Positions 24,263 through 33,267 of a stretch of DNA of 64,000 bases are shown here, in pieces. Under the pieces are notes generated by a model. The model worked only from the letters and a program-made list of their open reading frames with translations, was not told the origin of the DNA and ran no database searches. A program made the position numbers and the translations under genes. The stretch's first letter is position 1. Every line of letters starts with the position of its first letter. The stretch is from JACQFK01 sp036383955 (GTDB lineage Bacteria > Planctomycetota > MHYJ01 > JACPRB01), in the NCBI GenBank assembly GCA_036383955.1, contig DASVNH010000204.1, positions 1-64,000 of the forward strand. The letters are read 5' to 3'.

Positions 24263-24891
24263 GCTACGGGGATCTCCGGAAGGTCTGGCGGATCGTCGCG
24301 GCCATCGTCGCCGCCCAGCTGCTCGGCTTTGGCATCGGCCTGGCGTTCGGCTCCTTCGAAAGCGTCTGGATCGGAGGAGCACTGGCGTCGCTGCCCGGCT
24401 CCCTGGCGGGGACGTACTGGCATGTCCGCGCCGCGGGCCGCCGGGACCTGTCGACCGCGGCGTTCCTGAACGCCGGCGCCCTGGTGCTGGCCGTCGTCGC
24501 GGGGGGCTTCTTCCTGCCGCGTCTGCTGTGGGAAAGGGCGTACATCGCCGAGATGGCGCGGCTTCAGACGGCCGACGTCCGCCGGATCGAGGTGAATCTC
24601 CTGCGCGAGTCCGGTCCGTCCCTGGCGCTGGAAGGCGAGGCGATCGAGGCCTTCACGCGGTCCTGTGCGGACGTCGAAAAGTATTCGCCGAATCACCCCC
24701 GCTACGAGCGCTCCTGGCACCTCGTCCTGGAGGGGCCGAAGCGCCGGGAAGTCGAGCTGCACCTGATGGCCTCCGATCCGTCCCGCGTCTTCGGGTCGTT
24801 TGTCGAAACGAGCGGCGCCACGACCTGGTATTGCGGCTCGTTCCAGAGCCGGGCGCTGCGCGCCTGGGTCGATCGCTACCTCCTCCGGTAA
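24259..24891 (+). CDS. Membrane protein of unknown function
   Basis: 210 residues. Three or four predicted helices lie in the first 95 residues (IVAAIVAAQLLGFGIGLAFG, IGGALASLPGSLAGTYW, AAFLNAGALVLAVVAGGFF), followed by a soluble domain with RSWHLVLEGPKRREVELHL and a final RYLLR. Its ATG overlaps the sulfatase stop by 4 bp, and its end overlaps the convergent gene by 16 bp. No known family recognised. Translational coupling suggests it works with the sulfatase or is simply co-expressed. Confidence 0.6.
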   Translation: MSYGDLRKVWRIVAAIVAAQLLGFGIGLAFGSFESVWIGGALASLPGSLAGTYWHVRAAGRRDLSTAAFLNAGALVLAVVAGGFFLPRLLWERAYIAEMARLQTADVRRIEVNLLRESGPSLALEGEAIEAFTRSCADVEKYSPNHPRYERSWHLVLEGPKRREVELHLMASDPSRVFGSFVETSGATTWYCGSFQSRALRAWVDRYLLR

Positions 24892-27203
24892 AACGCGGCC
24901 AGCAGGAGCAGCGCCAGGAGCGGCCACGACGCGAAGCCGGCGTCCCTCACGCTGCCGAAGGCGCAGTTGCCGCCGAAGAGGCCCTCCTCGCTGTCCTTGT
25001 TGCCGGAGGGCAGCGTCGGCTCCCCGCCCGGCGTGGGCACCCCGCTGCCGCTCGACGCGAACTTGAAGCGCCGGAGGTAGTTCGCGCCGAAGTCGTCCTC
25101 CTGCGCCGCGTACATCACGTCGTGATCGCCGAGGCCGGAGGCGGGAGCCGAGGCGGGATAGGCCGTCGACACGGAGCCGAACAGCTGCGATTGCGGATCC
25201 GTGAACGCCTGGGGGCCGGGATCCCAGGCGCGCCCGAGCGTGATCGGATTCCAGAGGGTGTCCGTCTCTGCCCAGGCGAGGAAGTACTGGCGCTTCTCCC
25301 GCGACCAGCTCACGGTGGGATTCATGTAGAAGCGCCGCTCCGGGGCGTCGGACGTCGCGATGTCGATCACCCCGCCCATCGGCGCGCCGCCGGTGGCGTC
25401 GACCAGCCGCATCTTGAGCGATCCGACGAACTCCACGCGCGGAGTGCCGACGCGGACGACGTCCTCCACCGACTCGAACGCGACCAGGAAGTGGGAGTTG
25501 GCGGCGACGTCCCCCGCGCCGGCCGCGACGTACGCCCGCTGGACGAATTGGCTGGGCAGGTCGCTGCCCGCGCCGTCGGACGAGCTGAAGACGTCCCAGA
25601 CGATCGACGCCGTCTGCTGCCCCGCGGGCAGGAAGCGGCCGCGCACGCGGCTCTTCCCCAGGTTGAACGTCAGGGAGGTCACGTTCCAGACGAGGAGGGA
25701 GCCGACGGGGATGTCGTCCGCCGTTCCCGCGAGGCCGTCCGCCCCCGGCAGGATGATGGAGTCCACGTGGGGCGAGGGGTCGGTGGGCACGCTGTCGTAG
25801 GACAGCTCCTCCATGAGGTTGGTCGGGACGGAGCCGTCCACGATGTTGACGGCCTTCGAGGTGGGTCCCTTGACGAAGAACCGCTCCTTGGGATCGCTCA
25901 GGTCCGTGTAGGTGGCGAGCGGAGCCCCCGCCGCGCTCATCAGCCGGTAGCGCACGCGGCTCTGGGCGCGGAAGACGTGGCGGAACTGGCCGAAGCTCTG
26001 CGGCTGGATCCGGCCGATGACGGGCACTTCCAGCGTCTGCCACGTCACCACGTACTGGAGCCCGTCCCACGACACGTCGGGCAGGATGCAGGGATGGATC
26101 GCCTTCGCGTCGGTCCCCGAGGGATTGGAGGCGCTGCCGTTGGCGGCCATGGACGACTCGACGGCCCCGCCGATCTTCGACACGGCCAGCGTGACCGGGT
26201 CGGCCGTGACGCGGACCCCGCTGACCCGGCTGTTCGAGGGATACGGCTCCTGGCAATACGCGTACTCCGTGTCGCCGTCGGTGTTGAGGTCGGTGACCGC
26301 GTCGCCGTAGACGGTGTTGTCGTGGAACGTCGCGTCGTGGAACCACTGCCCTTCCGACCAGACGACGAGGAACTCGTTGGCGGCGGCGTTGTAGCGCACC
26401 CGGGGGCCGAAGGCGGCGAACGTCGCCGTGTTCGGTCCGAGCGTCACGCCGACATGCGGTTTCTCCCCGGTGACCGGGTCGCCGAGGAGGACGTTGCCCG
26501 CGGCATCGACGCGGATCGCCCGGGCCCGCACCGTGGACTCGTTCAGCCAGTTGTGGCTCGGATGGCTCTTGTGGGCCATGTTGAACACGAGGTCCTGGTG
26601 CCAGACGGCCAGGTAGTACTGGTCCTTGGAGTTCCACGCCAGGTGGACGCCGGGAATCCTCCAGAGGCCGCCCGCCGGCGCGAGCGTCACCGCGCTCCCG
26701 ACCAGGGGATCGATCAGGACCGGGAAGACCGCCGTCGCCAGATAGTCCTTCGGGATCCGGATCAGCAGGGCGTCCTCTTCCACGCCGAAGCTCAGGTCCC
26801 GCGTCCGGCCCGACCGGTCCAGGACGATCGCGTCCTTGTAGACCAGCCGGCCGGGGAATTCGACCGTTCGGGCGTCCTTGAGCCGCGCGCCCCGCGCGGG
26901 CACGCGGATGACGACCTCCTCCCGCGTGACCCTCCGCAGGACGAACATCTGCTGGAGGACGTCGGAGCGCAGCACATACTGCTCCGTCCACGCGCCCCGG
27001 TCGTAGGTGACGAGGTCGCCGTCGCGGGTGGGCTCGACCTCCTTCGCCGGCCAGGCTTCCCCGCCGGCCACGACGGCCGCGTGGCCGAACCGGAGCTCCC
27101 CGGCGTCGGGGACGGTCAGCCGCACGCCCTTCGCGTCGGCCCGGACGCGATAGGCGCCCGCGTCGTGCTCGACGGCCTGCGCAAGCAATACGATCCAGAG
27201 CAT
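24876..27203 (-). CDS. Secreted protein with C-terminal Cys-containing sorting tag
   Basis: 775 residues. MLWIVLLAQ is a short signal peptide preceded by GGAGG 5 bp before the ATG. The body is beta-rich with repeated motifs such as YYLAVWHQ, FLVVWSEGQ, YVVTWQTLE and YFLAWAE, suggesting a propeller-like series of Trp-containing blades. The C-terminus SEEGLFGGNCAFGSVRD, then WPLLALLLLAAFYRRR is tripartite: Gly/Cys, hydrophobic helix, Arg tail, resembling MYXO-CTERM-type sorting signals and the tag of the glycosidase-like protein at 16.6 kb. Function unknown; surface attachment likely. Confidence 0.65.
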   Translation of the reverse strand: MLWIVLLAQAVEHDAGAYRVRADAKGVRLTVPDAGELRFGHAAVVAGGEAWPAKEVEPTRDGDLVTYDRGAWTEQYVLRSDVLQQMFVLRRVTREEVVIRVPARGARLKDARTVEFPGRLVYKDAIVLDRSGRTRDLSFGVEEDALLIRIPKDYLATAVFPVLIDPLVGSAVTLAPAGGLWRIPGVHLAWNSKDQYYLAVWHQDLVFNMAHKSHPSHNWLNESTVRARAIRVDAAGNVLLGDPVTGEKPHVGVTLGPNTATFAAFGPRVRYNAAANEFLVVWSEGQWFHDATFHDNTVYGDAVTDLNTDGDTEYAYCQEPYPSNSRVSGVRVTADPVTLAVSKIGGAVESSMAANGSASNPSGTDAKAIHPCILPDVSWDGLQYVVTWQTLEVPVIGRIQPQSFGQFRHVFRAQSRVRYRLMSAAGAPLATYTDLSDPKERFFVKGPTSKAVNIVDGSVPTNLMEELSYDSVPTDPSPHVDSIILPGADGLAGTADDIPVGSLLVWNVTSLTFNLGKSRVRGRFLPAGQQTASIVWDVFSSSDGAGSDLPSQFVQRAYVAAGAGDVAANSHFLVAFESVEDVVRVGTPRVEFVGSLKMRLVDATGGAPMGGVIDIATSDAPERRFYMNPTVSWSREKRQYFLAWAETDTLWNPITLGRAWDPGPQAFTDPQSQLFGSVSTAYPASAPASGLGDHDVMYAAQEDDFGANYLRRFKFASSGSGVPTPGGEPTLPSGNKDSEEGLFGGNCAFGSVRDAGFASWPLLALLLLAAFYRRR

Positions 27204-27346
27204 CGATGCCTCCAATCTCCGCAAGGAACGCGCGCGGCCGCCCGTCCTGAATCTGGCCGCGGGGCGAGGGCCGGTTCCAGGTCCCCGTCCGCACGGATCA
27301 ATGCGGGACCCGGCGGGTCCTTCATGGAAAAATTGCGGGAGGGCCG

Positions 27347-28030
27347 ATGACGTTCAGCACGAGCCTCGGAACCGCGTTCCCGGGGACGCGCTGGTCCGTC
27401 ATCGAGTCGGCGGGCGCGTCGGAAGGCGGCTCGCTCGAAGACCTGGCGCGGCTCTACTGGCGGCCCATCTACGCCTACGCCCGCCGCAAATGGGGCCGCT
27501 CCCACGAGGACGCCAAGGACCTGGTCCAGGACTTCTTCGCGGGCCTCAGCGAGAAGCGTTATCTCGACACCCTTCGCCCCGAAAACGGCCGCTTCCGCTC
27601 GTACGTCATGGCGGTCGTCGACAACCTCGCGCGGGCCGAGCATCGGCGTTCGACGGCCCAAAAGCGCGGCGGCGGGGCGCGCGCGGTCGCGCTGGAGGAT
27701 GTCGAGCCCGCCCCCGGCCGCACTCCGGAGGAAGCGTTCCTGCGCGACTGGGCGGAGGCCGTCCTCCGCGACGCCCTCGAGGAGCTGAAGGAGACGTACC
27801 TCCGCGAAGGGCGGGACGCGGAGCTGCGGATCTTCCTGGCGCGGGACGTCGAGGGCGACGAGCCCAGCTACGCCGCGCTGGCGGAAGGGTCCGGGCTTCC
27901 GGTCAGCCAGGTGACGCACGCTCTCTTTTTCGCGCGGACGCGGCTGCGCGAGCTGGTGCTGGGGAGGGTCCGGGAGACCGTGGGCTCCGCCCGCGACGCC
28001 GAGCTGGAGATGCGGAGGCTCTTCGGATGA
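27347..28030 (+). CDS. ECF-like sigma factor
   Basis: 227 residues. Region 2 is visible (LYWRPIYAYARRKWGRSHED, DLVQDFFAGL, FRSYVMAVVDNLARAEHR) and region 4 (PSYAALAEGSGLPVSQVTHA, FFARTRLREL). This is the planctomycete type that pairs with a Ser/Thr kinase rather than a membrane anti-sigma factor. A GGGAGGG site lies 4 bp upstream of the ATG. Its TGA overlaps the kinase ATG (ATGA). Activity is probably controlled by the kinase, by phosphorylation or binding. Confidence 0.88.
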   Translation: MTFSTSLGTAFPGTRWSVIESAGASEGGSLEDLARLYWRPIYAYARRKWGRSHEDAKDLVQDFFAGLSEKRYLDTLRPENGRFRSYVMAVVDNLARAEHRRSTAQKRGGGARAVALEDVEPAPGRTPEEAFLRDWAEAVLRDALEELKETYLREGRDAELRIFLARDVEGDEPSYAALAEGSGLPVSQVTHALFFARTRLRELVLGRVRETVGSARDAELEMRRLFG

Positions 28031-30087
28031 GCGAGCTCGACCGCCTCAGCCGCTTCGTGGCGGAGGACAACGCGCTCCTCGGCCTGCGGGTGGACGAGCG
28101 CTACGACGTCCTCCGCCGGATCGGCTCCGGCGGGATGGGCGAGGTGTTTCTCGCGTCGGACCTGCGGCTGGACCGCCCGGTGGCCATGAAGGTCGTGGCG
28201 AAGCGCGCGGGCGGCTGGTCGCGGCGCTTCCGCGAGGAAGCCCGGACGACGACGCGGCTCGACCACCCGGGGATCGTGCCCGTCTACGATTTCGGCTCCC
28301 TGCCCGACGGCCGCCTCTACTACACGATGAAGTACGTGGAAGGCCGGACGCTGGACGCGGCGGAGGAGCCGCGGGAGCGCCTCGTCGAGCTCGTCGCGCG
28401 CGCGTGCGACGTGGTCGAGGCGGCGCACGAGGTCGGCGTCCTCCACCGGGACCTCAAGCCCATGAACGTCATGGTGGACCGCGCGGGCGCGGTCTACGTG
28501 CTGGACTGGGGCCTCGCGGGCGCCCGCGAGGACCGGGCGGCCGTCGGAACGCCGGGCTACATGGCGCCGGAGCAGGCGGAGCGCCGCGGGGTGGACCCGC
28601 GGAGCGACGTCTACGGCCTCGGCGCGATCCTCTATCACCTGCTGACGGGGCGGCCTCCGCGGCCGATCGGGCTCGCTCCCCGGAAGCTCGACCCGTCGAT
28701 TCCGCGCGAGCTGGAAGCGATCTGCCTCAAGGCTCTCAAGCATCATCGGGACGAGCGTTACGCGACGGCCGGCGACCTGGCGAAGGACCTGCGGCGCTAT
28801 CTGCGAGGCGACCAGCGCCTGGGCCGCGCCCGGTGGAGGCGCCGCGCATGCATCGCCGCGGCCGCGCTGGCATTGCTCCTCCCGGTCTGGATGGTGGAAC
28901 GCGCGGATCGCGCGCGAGAGCGCGGCCTGGTGACGGCGTGGAGCGAGATCCTGATCGCCAAGCAGGCGTGGTACCAGGCGCACAAGGATCCCAAGGAGAC
29001 GCGCGGGCGGATCCACGAGGCTCTAGACCGGCTCCGCGACGATCATCCGCGGGCCCGCTACGTCCGCGCCCGCGCGTGGATGGCCCTGGACGATCTCGAG
29101 GCGGCGACGGCCGAGCTCGAAGAAGCGGTGGCGCGCGACCCGGAGTTCGCGGCCGGCTGGGCGCTGCTCGGCCGCGTCCGGATCGAAGGCTACCGGCGCT
29201 CCTTCTGGAGCCAGAAGTACCACAAGGAGCGTTTCCTGAGGAACGCGCCGCTGCTGGAGGCGGCGGAAGAGGCGTTCCGGCGGGCGCGGACCGGAGGGCC
29301 GTCGTGGGGGCTCGACCGGATGGACGAGGAGGCCGTCGCGGAGAAGATCGCGCGCGCGATGGCGGTCGCCTATCTCGAGAAGGATCCGGCCCGCGCCCGC
29401 GCGGACATCGAAGCGGCCCACGCGGCCGCCCCGTCGGAAGAGTACGCCAATCTCCTGGGCTTCTGGGCCGTCGCCGACCCGGACCGGATCCGCTGGCAGA
29501 CGGAGGCGATCCGGATCCGGCCGCACTTCCCCGCCGCGCTGGTGGACCGCGCGCTCGCGCGGCTGGAAGCCAAGGACGCGGCGGGGGCCGTCGCGGACTG
29601 CGCGGCGGCGATCCGCGTCAATCCGGGCTTCGCCGAGGCTTGGGCGGCCCGGGCCCACGCGCGCGAAGGCTCCAAGGACCACGCGGCGGTGATCGCCGAC
29701 GCGACGGAAGCGCTGCGCCTGGACCCCGGGCACGCGGCCAGCCTGGGATGTCGGGCCTACGCCCTCTGGTGCCGGGGCGAGCGCGAGGCGGCGATCCAGG
29801 ACCTCACGGAAGCCCTGCGCCTCAATCCGCGGGAGCCGATGCTCTACTTCTATCGCGCGGAGAGCCGGCTGACCGTGGGCGATCCGGAAGGCGCGGAGGG
29901 CGACGCCACGCGGGCCCTCGACCTGGAACCGTCGCTCATGACGGCCTACGTCACCCGGGGCAAGGCGCGCGAGACGCTGGGGCGTAATCCGGAGGCGGTC
30001 GACGACTACCGTCGGGCGCTGGCGGCCTCGGCGGGCGACCGGAACGACCTCCGGTCCCGCGTCGCGCGGCTGGCGCCGGCCCGCTAG
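28027..30087 (+). CDS. Membrane Ser/Thr protein kinase with TPR domain
   Basis: 686 residues. Hanks-type kinase: Gly loop RIGSGGMGEVF (33-41), Lys55 in AMKVV, catalytic HRDLKPMN (140-147), DWG (160-162) in place of DFG, and GTPGYMAPE (174-182). One transmembrane helix (about 275-290) separates it from an extracytoplasmic C-terminal region of TPR repeats (about 330-670, for example AAWALLGRVR-like and GFAEAWAARAHAREG, AASLGCRAYALWCRG units). Overlap with the sigma gene indicates one signalling module, with the TPRs sensing a protein partner. DWG is common in planctomycete kinases and is not proof of inactivity. Confidence 0.9.
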   Translation: MSELDRLSRFVAEDNALLGLRVDERYDVLRRIGSGGMGEVFLASDLRLDRPVAMKVVAKRAGGWSRRFREEARTTTRLDHPGIVPVYDFGSLPDGRLYYTMKYVEGRTLDAAEEPRERLVELVARACDVVEAAHEVGVLHRDLKPMNVMVDRAGAVYVLDWGLAGAREDRAAVGTPGYMAPEQAERRGVDPRSDVYGLGAILYHLLTGRPPRPIGLAPRKLDPSIPRELEAICLKALKHHRDERYATAGDLAKDLRRYLRGDQRLGRARWRRRACIAAAALALLLPVWMVERADRARERGLVTAWSEILIAKQAWYQAHKDPKETRGRIHEALDRLRDDHPRARYVRARAWMALDDLEAATAELEEAVARDPEFAAGWALLGRVRIEGYRRSFWSQKYHKERFLRNAPLLEAAEEAFRRARTGGPSWGLDRMDEEAVAEKIARAMAVAYLEKDPARARADIEAAHAAAPSEEYANLLGFWAVADPDRIRWQTEAIRIRPHFPAALVDRALARLEAKDAAGAVADCAAAIRVNPGFAEAWAARAHAREGSKDHAAVIADATEALRLDPGHAASLGCRAYALWCRGEREAAIQDLTEALRLNPREPMLYFYRAESRLTVGDPEGAEGDATRALDLEPSLMTAYVTRGKARETLGRNPEAVDDYRRALAASAGDRNDLRSRVARLAPAR

Positions 30088-30218
30088 GCCTCCTTCTTGC
30101 GTCTGAAGCGGGTGGGATGGCCCCAGAGGCGGACGGAGTATTCGATCTCACCCGACTCGCGCTGACCGATCTTGCGCCGGACGTGATCCGCCGAGCAATG
30201 CGGGCAGGCAGTGCATGG
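30084..30218 (-). pseudogene. Zinc-ribbon small-protein fragment without a recognisable start
   Basis: On the minus strand an open frame ending at TAG 30084 encodes CTACPHCSADHVRRKIGQ, followed by SGEIEYSVRLWGHPTRFRRKKEA. CxxC-x-x-C spacing and the basic tail look like a small zinc ribbon. No ATG, GTG or TTG in frame precedes the cysteines; an ATG at 30216 is in a different frame, so a one- or two-base slip may have broken it. Its stop shares CTAG with the kinase stop. Confidence 0.35.
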
Positions 30219-30280
30219 GGTCCTCCCCGGTCCATCTCCGATACACCCGAGTACGGAGCTTGAGCCCGGAAGGCGCGTAA

Positions 30281-30304
30281 AGGACCCGTTAAGGCGCGGG
30301 TCCT
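30281..30304. terminator. Hairpin at the 3' end of the FG-GAP operon
   Basis: AGGACCCG (30281-30288) and CGGGTCCT (30297-30304) pair with an 8-base loop, overlapping the stop codon of the FG-GAP protein. No clear U-tract. Confidence 0.4.
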
Positions 30305-31496
30305 ACTTCGCGGCGACCTTGGGCTGCGCCTTCTCCCACTCGTCCTTCGAGACCTTCTGGGCGGTCTGGATGTGGACGAAGGCGCCCTTCTTGCAGCCGA
30401 CCACGATGTCCGGACGCTTGTCGCCGTTCATGTCGACGGCCGTCACCTGCGTCCCCACGCCCGAGTTGTCGTCGATCTGGTACGGGATCCAGTCGATCCC
30501 GTCGGAATTGCGCGCGAGCTTGAACCAGTAGAGCACGGGCGCCGCCAGCGGCTCGTCGTCGCCCTTCGAGCCGTGCGCGAAGTGCCGCTTCCCGGTGACG
30601 ATGTCCTTGAGGCCGTCGCCGTCGACGTCCACCAGGTCCACCGCGTGAAGCTGGGAGAACTTCAGGCCGTATTTGTTCTCCTCCGGCGTCTTGTTCATGA
30701 TGATCCGCTGAACGAGCTTGATCTCGCCGTTCTCCTTCGTGTGCTCCCACCAGGCGAGCCCGTAGCCGTGGGCGCGGAGGCTGCCGACCACGTCGTTGTC
30801 GCCGTCGCCGTCGACGTCGTACGCGTAGTACTGGGCCCCGCCGCCGAAGTTCGTGGGATGCTTGACCCACTCCGGGTCGCCGGCGAGGCTCTTCGGCTGC
30901 TCCCACCAGCCGCCCGACTCGATGAAGTCCTTCTTGCCGTCGCCGTTGATGTCGCCGAGGCCGAGGCCGTGCGTGAAGCGCTGCCAGCCGCCCTTGGGCG
31001 AGATCGGGTGGAACTTGCCGTCGGCGACGGTGACGTAGCCGAGATGGCCGCCCACCGAGGCCACGACGTCGCGGACGCCGTCCCCGTCGACGTCCTCGTA
31101 CTGCGGCGACTCGTTGTCGACGGCCTTGTGGACGACGTTCTTCTTCCAGTGCCCGTCCTTGCCCTGGGGGTTCTCGAACCAGGAGACGTCCGCCCCCGGG
31201 AAGCCGTAGACGAAGATGTCCGTCCAGCCGTCCTTGTTGAAGTCGTCCGTGAAGGCGAAGAAGTTGTTCGAGTACTCGTTGTCGGTCTTCCAGACCTTCA
31301 CCGGGTAGAACTCATGCTTCTTGGTGTAGTCGGGGCCCTCGTACCACCAGGGGCCGGCGGCGACGTCCATCACGCCGTCCTTGTTGAAATCGCCCGCCGC
31401 GGCGCCTTCGCAGGTGAAGACCTCGGAGAGGACGTGCTTCTTCCAGGTGATGATCGTGTGCTCCTGGAGCGCGAGAGTCAGGGCGATCGTGATCAT
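30303..31496 (-). CDS. Secreted FG-GAP/VCBS-repeat protein
   Basis: 397 residues after a minimal signal sequence (MITIALTLALQ). Repeats with calcium-binding loops are frequent: GDFNKDGVMDVA, DDFNKDGWTDIF, EDVDGDGVRDVV, GDINGDGKKDFI, YDVDGDGDNDVV, VDVDGDGLKDIV and VDMNGDKRPDIV, spaced 45-60 residues. This implies a seven-bladed integrin-alpha-like propeller, probably binding a carbohydrate or protein outside the cell. It is the last gene of an operon with a PVC dehydrogenase and a heme-c/DUF1080 protein, and its ATG overlaps the upstream stop by 4 bp. Confidence 0.8.
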   Translation of the reverse strand: MITIALTLALQEHTIITWKKHVLSEVFTCEGAAAGDFNKDGVMDVAAGPWWYEGPDYTKKHEFYPVKVWKTDNEYSNNFFAFTDDFNKDGWTDIFVYGFPGADVSWFENPQGKDGHWKKNVVHKAVDNESPQYEDVDGDGVRDVVASVGGHLGYVTVADGKFHPISPKGGWQRFTHGLGLGDINGDGKKDFIESGGWWEQPKSLAGDPEWVKHPTNFGGGAQYYAYDVDGDGDNDVVGSLRAHGYGLAWWEHTKENGEIKLVQRIIMNKTPEENKYGLKFSQLHAVDLVDVDGDGLKDIVTGKRHFAHGSKGDDEPLAAPVLYWFKLARNSDGIDWIPYQIDDNSGVGTQVTAVDMNGDKRPDIVVGCKKGAFVHIQTAQKVSKDEWEKAQPKVAAK

Positions 31497-33259
31497 TTCT
31501 TCTCCTCGACGGTCTTCAGCTTGAACTCAGGCGGATTCAGCTCCAGCTGGAACTTGCGGAAGCGGACCTCCATGGGCCCGCCGCTGTGCACTTGAGGCGC
31601 GATCTTGCCGGACTTGGCGATCTGGTCGTCGTCGAGCGAGGCGCAGAGATTGCCGTTCACCGCGGTGCGCACCTTGTTGCCCACCGCGAGGATCTCATAG
31701 ACGTTCCAGTCTTCCTTCTTCACGAACTTGTCCCCGTCGAACTGTTGTCCCTTCGCGGGGAAAAGGAGGCCGCGCGCGGACTCCTCGTAGATCTTGCCCC
31801 ACCAGCCGGCGCCGACGTCCGCCTGGCAGCCTTTGGCCTCGGTCTTGCCGTGCGGCACGCTGCGGAACTGCACGCCGCTGTTGCCGCCGTGGGGCGTCAG
31901 CTTCACCTCGAAAATCAAACGGAAGTCGGCGACTTCCTGCTTCGAGAAAATGAAGCTGTTGTGCTTGAGGGGGCCTTTCCCGACCAGCTCGCCGTTCTCG
32001 ACGCTCCAGATCGCGGGGTCCCCTTCCCAGCCCGTCAGGTCCTTGCCGTTGAAGAGCTCGACGGTCTGCGCCGCGGGCAGCGGCACCTGGCCGGGGCTGG
32101 CCAGGTAGCTGAAGAGATCCCGGATGTCGGCCTCCGTGTAGGCGTTGAGGATGCCCTCCGGCATCATCGAGATCTCGGCGAGGCGCCGGGCGTCGATCTC
32201 CCCCGTCGGGATCGTCAGGACGTCGTTCTCCGTCGCGATCGTCACGGCGTCGCGCGTCTCCGCCTTCACGATGCCGGAGATCACCCGCTCGTTCTTCAGG
32301 CGGATCATCGTCGCCTGGTAGTCCTTGCCGATCAGCGCGCTCGGATCGAGGATGTTCTGCAGGACGTAGTCCAGGTCCGTGCGGTTCGCGCCCGTCAGCT
32401 CCGGGCCCACCTTGCCGCCCGCGTCGAACAGCGTGTGGCACTGCCCGCAGGTCTTCGCGAAGAGCGCCCGGCCCTTGGACGGGCTTCCCTTCGGGCCCTT
32501 CGAATACTTGGCCTTCCAGTCCGCGATCATCTTCAGGCGGTCGGCGGGCGTCGCCCGCGCCGTGCCCCACTCCGCCTCGATCCAGGACGTCACTTCCGCG
32601 TCGCCCAGCTCGGACAGCTGGCGCGCCGTCGCGGCCGAGACGTCCGCCCGGGGGATCGATTTCCCCCGCAGCGCCGCCACCAGCGCCCGCGCGTACTCCT
32701 TCCGCGCGGCCAGCGTGTTCAGCGCGTCGCGCTTTTCCGCGACGTCCAGCCCGCCGTAGACCTTCAGCACCGCCTCCGCCGTAGCCGGATGGGAGTAGGA
32801 GGCCAGCCCGCGGATCGAATCCCCCCGCATCGCGGGGTCGTCGAGCAGCTTCAGAAGGACGTCGGGCAGCTTCGCGTCGCGCGCGCCGAGCAGGCTGTCG
32901 AGCGCCGACTTCCGCGTGTCGAGCGGCGCCTTGAGGTCGCCGAGCTGGAGGCGGAGGGCGTCGAAGGCCTTCGGATCCCCGAACGTCATCGCCAGGGACT
33001 GGGCCAGCGCGCGGACCTCCGCGTTGGCGCTCTTGCCGAGGCGCTCGGAGACGTCCGACCAGCCGGCGGGCATCTTCACGCTGGGGCGGCCCTTGAGGCC
33101 GTCGCGGATGCCGCGGAGGATGTCGAGCTGGAACGCGGCGTCGTCGACGTCCTTCAGGATCGCGACGAGGGCGCCGAGGTTGTCGTCGGCCTCCTGCGGG
33201 ACGACGCAGAGGATCGCGAGCAGCAGCCCTTCGACTGCGCTCAGGGCAGGCGACAGCAT
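31493..33259 (-). CDS. PVC-type heme-c protein fused to a DUF1080 domain
   Basis: 588 residues. Signal peptide (MLSPALSAVEGLLLAILCVV), HEAT-like helices (about 30-250), a cytochrome c domain with CGQCH at 271-275 and the PVC-type continuation GKVGPELTGANRTDLDYVLQ and MMPEGILNAYTEADI. A DUF1080 (3-keto-glycan/disaccharide hydrolase-like concanavalin) domain follows (about 400-585, ELFNGKDLTGWEGDPAIWSV, GGNSGVQFRSV, WNVYEILAVG). It starts 9 bp after the dehydrogenase stop, with GGAGG before the ATG. Likely a periplasmic electron acceptor plus sugar-acting domain. Confidence 0.85.
   Translation of the reverse strand: MLSPALSAVEGLLLAILCVVPQEADDNLGALVAILKDVDDAAFQLDILRGIRDGLKGRPSVKMPAGWSDVSERLGKSANAEVRALAQSLAMTFGDPKAFDALRLQLGDLKAPLDTRKSALDSLLGARDAKLPDVLLKLLDDPAMRGDSIRGLASYSHPATAEAVLKVYGGLDVAEKRDALNTLAARKEYARALVAALRGKSIPRADVSAATARQLSELGDAEVTSWIEAEWGTARATPADRLKMIADWKAKYSKGPKGSPSKGRALFAKTCGQCHTLFDAGGKVGPELTGANRTDLDYVLQNILDPSALIGKDYQATMIRLKNERVISGIVKAETRDAVTIATENDVLTIPTGEIDARRLAEISMMPEGILNAYTEADIRDLFSYLASPGQVPLPAAQTVELFNGKDLTGWEGDPAIWSVENGELVGKGPLKHNSFIFSKQEVADFRLIFEVKLTPHGGNSGVQFRSVPHGKTEAKGCQADVGAGWWGKIYEESARGLLFPAKGQQFDGDKFVKKEDWNVYEILAVGNKVRTAVNGNLCASLDDDQIAKSGKIAPQVHSGGPMEVRFRKFQLELNPPEFKLKTVEEKK
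33227..33250 (-). repeat. 24-bp CCCTGAGC-N3-GTCGAAGGG repeat inside a signal-peptide region
   Basis: Minus strand: CCTGCCCTGAGC-GCA-GTCGAAGGG, encoding PALSAVEG at residues 4-11 of the heme-c protein. Related copies occur at the same place in three other secreted-protein genes. Confidence 0.6.
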
Positions 33260-33267
33260 TCGACCTC

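Noticed and set aside
24528..27350. A 940-codon open frame on the plus strand opposite the exported protein at 24876-27203
   Set aside because: Arg/Gly/Ala-rich, no recognisable domain, and antisense to a clearly better gene; long antisense frames are expected in very GC-rich coding DNA.
28027..30087. DWG motif as evidence of a dead kinase
   Set aside because: The metal-binding Asp is kept, and Trp at this position is common in planctomycete kinases; all other catalytic residues are present.
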